Origin: a virus
Direction: 5' to 3' (one strand)
IMG/VR virus record: IMGVR_UViG_3300037042_001714
Coordinates: 1-33,872 of that record
DNA length: 33,872 bases
Shown here: positions 31,066 to 33,872 of the stretch, piece by piece
Numbering within the stretch: position 1 is the first letter of the stretch
Layout of the letters: each line of letters opens with the position of its first letter
Position numbers and translations under genes: made by a program
Notes under the pieces: model-generated
Seen by the model: the letters and a program-made list of their open reading frames with translations, nothing else
Told to the model about the DNA's origin: nothing
The model's database searches: none

Positions 31066-33872
31066 ATGGGACAATTAACTAATCAATATGTAAGTAGTTC
31101 TTATCAAGGTCTTTTAAAAATGACCGACAGCACGACAGGTGTAACAGGGACATTACAAACAGTACAAACAGGAGATGGAACAAATACTCCATTACAAATA
31201 AGTCAGACTCAGATAAACATCTCAGGTTCATTAACTATTAATGGTTCACCTGTTTCAAATGTAAATACAGGTTCGTTTGTAACCACTTCGTCATTCAACG
31301 CTTACACATCATCAATGGATACAAGAGTTGATGGTATTGAAGCTAAGACAGGTAGTTACGCAACAACAGGTTCAAATACATTTATTGGGGCACAAATAAT
31401 TGAAGGGAATGTAACATTCCCAAGTAATTCATTTGTATCAACCGACAATGTATCAGGGTCTTTATACTTGTCATCATTAAATCAAGGAACGTTATATCTT
31501 AACGCCGATGGTGGTGAAGGTGATGTAATAGTTGGTTACTCAGCGTGGCAGAATAGTTTAAAAGTAAAAGGTGGTAGTACAGAAATTACAGGTTCATTAG
31601 GAGTAACTAATATAAAAGGTACAGGAAGTTTATTCTTACAACCAAATCAAGGAGACGCAAGATTTGTAGAAGTATATAACACATCACCAACTGATACACA
31701 CATCACAGCAAGTGGTGGTCAAATATTCTTGGGTGATGACCAAACATATGTTAAGGTTGATAATTACGGTTCAGTTGAACGTATTGATATTGTAGCAGGT
31801 AATGAATTAGTAGTCTCATCATCAATAACAAATCTTACAGGTTCTTTACATCAATCAGGTACATTCTATCCTGACCAAGTTGATTGGATTAATAGTTCAA
31901 TAGTACAAAGTACAGGTTCATATATATTAACAACAAACGTATCAGGTGTAACAGAATATGATAGTTACCAAAATGTAGCATCAGCGTTACAACCATTTAT
32001 TAATACAGGTTCATTACCATCAGGATTGGTATCAGGTTCATCTCAAATATCTTATACAGGTATTACAGATGTACCATCAGGAATAGTTTCAGGTTCATCA
32101 CAAATAAGTGGATTAGGATTTGCAACCACAGGTTCGGTTGATGCTTTAACAGGTTCAATCAATAGTTTAAACTCAGCCACTAGTTCTTATATCAATACAG
32201 GTTCAGTTGGTGGTAATCAATCAATCACAGGAAGTTTAGGTATTAGTGGTACACTTACTGCTTTATCTGCATCAATTACTTATTTAGAAACAGTTTACGA
32301 AACTGCATCAATTATATATTCAAGTGGTTCAAACCAATTTGGTGATGCATCAAACGATACACAAACATTATGGGGTACAGTTAATTTACCATCAGGTCCA
32401 TTAGTTGTAACAGGTAGTGTAACAGCAACAAACTTTACAGGTTCTTTACAAGGTACTGCATCTTATGCACTCAATTCATTAAGTAGTTCACATTCTGTAA
32501 ATTCAGATACGTCTATTTCGTCAAGTTATGCACAAACCGCATCATTTGCGTCAAACGGTGGTGTAACACAATTATTAGCGGGACCAAACATTACTATATC
32601 ACCATTAAGTGGTAAAGGACAAGTTACAATTTCTTCAACAGGAACAGGTACAGGTAGTTTCAATACTGCAACAGGTTCATATGGTAGTTTCTACGATACA
32701 ACAACACAAATAAATCCTGTGGCTAATACAGCAAATAGTATGTCGTTTAACGAAACTGCAATTACAAATGGTGTAGCAATATCAGGTAGTATAAGTCCAT
32801 TCAACACTTATATCAAAACAGAAAACGCTGGTGTATATAACCTTCAATTCTCTGCACAAGTAGATAAGACAGATAGTGGTACTGATAGTGTTGATATATG
32901 GATTAGAAAAAATGGTAGCGATTTATTAGATACTGCCACAACAGTAACATTAACAGGTAATAATGATAAATCAGTTGCAGCTTGGAACTGGTTTGTTCAA
33001 TCAGCTGCTAATGATTATTATCAAATTATATGGGCATCAGCTGATACCGATATGAGATTATTAGCTGAAGTATCATCAAGTGTACATCCTGGTGTCCCTT
33101 CAGTTATTGCAACAGCAAATAGAGTTGACCAATTCTTAAGTAACACAGGTTCATTCAATGGTGACTTTAATGGTTCATTCACAGGTTCATTACAAGGTAC
33201 TGCATCATTTGCAACCAACGCATTATCAGCATCATACGCACCAGGTGTTTCAATACCAGCAGGTACAGTATCAGGTTCAGCACAAATAGTTGAATTAGGA
33301 TTTGCAACAACAGGTTCAAACGTATTTAAAGGTAACCAAACAATATCAGGTAGTTTATTAACCAACACATTAAATGATGGTTTAATTAAAATAGTTACAG
33401 AAGCACAAAATTCAAGTTCTTTAGCGGTACCATTTGGTTATATTTCAGCATCTGCAGCAATTTCACAATCAAATTTAATATTTGGTTCAACAACTGGTAT
33501 TGCTGGTGCTGGTCAATTAGCAGCTAATCTAACAGGTTCAATTGTTATATCAGGTTCAAATAATATTATTTTATCTGGTAATAGGGCAAATACTTTAGTT
33601 ACTGCAGGAACATATGGATATATTGGAGCTACTAACTTTGTCAGTACAATTCCAACTATTACTACATCATCTATTCTTAGACCAACAGTATCAAATAATA
33701 ATTTAAATAGTCAAGTATCCTTTGCATTTACAACTAGTTCATTAACTGCACCATCATTTACAGTAAATAATGTTTTAAATAGTGTTACAATAAATCATCA
33801 AAGTGGTTCAATAAATTATAGTAATAATATTAATGTTGGTACTGTTACATCAAACGCAAACAATATAGCGTT
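31066..33872 (+). CDS. Long TGS-repeat tail fibre (3' end outside window)
   Basis: The frame is open from the ATG at 31066 to the end of the window (935 complete codons). The product is rich in Ser, Thr, Gly and Asn, with dozens of TGS tripeptides and recurring phrases: FTGSLQGTAS (twice), VSGSSQI, GFATTGS (twice) and TGSYATTGSNTF. A non-repetitive block at ~560-680 (TENAGVYNLQFSAQVDKTDS, VDIWIRKNGSDLLD, AAWNWFVQSAANDYYQIIWA) looks like a TNF/C1q-type beta-sandwich inserted in the shaft. Such proteins form trimeric tail fibres that recognise the host surface. The C-terminal portion is probably the fragment at bases 1-702. It has an A/T-rich leader and no TTTATATTTAA copy. Confidence 0.82.
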   Translation, partial: MGQLTNQYVSSSYQGLLKMTDSTTGVTGTLQTVQTGDGTNTPLQISQTQINISGSLTINGSPVSNVNTGSFVTTSSFNAYTSSMDTRVDGIEAKTGSYATTGSNTFIGAQIIEGNVTFPSNSFVSTDNVSGSLYLSSLNQGTLYLNADGGEGDVIVGYSAWQNSLKVKGGSTEITGSLGVTNIKGTGSLFLQPNQGDARFVEVYNTSPTDTHITASGGQIFLGDDQTYVKVDNYGSVERIDIVAGNELVVSSSITNLTGSLHQSGTFYPDQVDWINSSIVQSTGSYILTTNVSGVTEYDSYQNVASALQPFINTGSLPSGLVSGSSQISYTGITDVPSGIVSGSSQISGLGFATTGSVDALTGSINSLNSATSSYINTGSVGGNQSITGSLGISGTLTALSASITYLETVYETASIIYSSGSNQFGDASNDTQTLWGTVNLPSGPLVVTGSVTATNFTGSLQGTASYALNSLSSSHSVNSDTSISSSYAQTASFASNGGVTQLLAGPNITISPLSGKGQVTISSTGTGTGSFNTATGSYGSFYDTTTQINPVANTANSMSFNETAITNGVAISGSISPFNTYIKTENAGVYNLQFSAQVDKTDSGTDSVDIWIRKNGSDLLDTATTVTLTGNNDKSVAAWNWFVQSAANDYYQIIWASADTDMRLLAEVSSSVHPGVPSVIATANRVDQFLSNTGSFNGDFNGSFTGSLQGTASFATNALSASYAPGVSIPAGTVSGSAQIVELGFATTGSNVFKGNQTISGSLLTNTLNDGLIKIVTEAQNSSSLAVPFGYISASAAISQSNLIFGSTTGIAGAGQLAANLTGSIVISGSNNIILSGNRANTLVTAGTYGYIGATNFVSTIPTITTSSILRPTVSNNNLNSQVSFAFTTSSLTAPSFTVNNVLNSVTINHQSGSINYSNNINVGTVTSNANNIA

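Noticed and set aside
33021-33368. Leftward 115-residue ORF under the TGS fibre
   Set aside because: It is antisense to a clearly coding low-complexity fibre frame and has no host-type promoter.

Overview
This AT-rich window is most of the genome of a tailed double-stranded DNA phage (Caudoviricetes) with a long, probably siphovirus-like tail. Its host is very likely a member of the Bacteroidota. Translation starts follow A-rich leaders instead of Shine-Dalgarno sequences. Two leftward genes carry textbook Bacteroidota promoters (TTTG, 19-20 nt, TAnnTTTG). Several structural proteins resemble families typical of Bacteroidota phages (DUF6712, DUF6291, XkdF-type protease, proteins with (TP)n linkers). 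I see no tRNA, rRNA, CRISPR array, integrase, reverse transcriptase or transposase.

Layout. Bases 1-12950 hold the tail module: the C-terminal end of a fibre gene, a LamG-domain adhesin, a tail-completion protein, two large baseplate/tail-tip proteins, a multidomain adhesin with a six-motif Asp-box propeller, a short protein ending in a (TP)n linker, and the tape measure protein. Bases 12973-20896 hold the head module: a fused head-protein/protease, scaffold, major capsid protein, a probable tail-tube protein, portal, DUF6712 connector, and small genes. Two islands of leftward genes (14729-15055 and 20944-22114) interrupt this. They are bounded by shared bidirectional terminators, and the second includes a GIY-YIG endonuclease and an unlisted 43-residue membrane peptide. 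Bases 22115-24504 hold the early/regulatory region: a structured leader, a replication protein whose gene carries seven ~10-bp iteron-like repeats, a zinc-finger/HTH protein and a sigma-factor-like protein. Bases 24497-29170 hold packaging, with two methyltransferases and two glycosyltransferases interleaved around the small and large terminase genes. Bases 29172-33872 hold a probable tail assembly chaperone with a -1 frameshift at a T10 tract, a tail protein with a duplicated domain, and the open N-terminal part of a very long TGS-repeat fibre. The likely continuation of that fibre is the fragment at base 1.

How it works together. TerS/TerL and the portal package DNA into a shell built from the capsid protein on the scaffold and matured by the fused protease. 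The tape measure and its chaperone set tail length. The baseplate proteins carry a set of interchangeable receptor-binding domains on proline-threonine strings. A phage sigma-like factor and a repeated TTTATATTTAA element upstream of four genes may form a late-expression switch. The glycosyltransferase/methyltransferase cassette may decorate virion proteins or host glycans.

The most notable points are the iteron-like array inside the replication gene, the homopolymer frameshift in the putative tail chaperone, the potential kissing-loop leader, the sugar-modification cassette between terminase subunits, the (TP)n domain-exchange architecture, and a peptide segment shared by protease and capsid protein.
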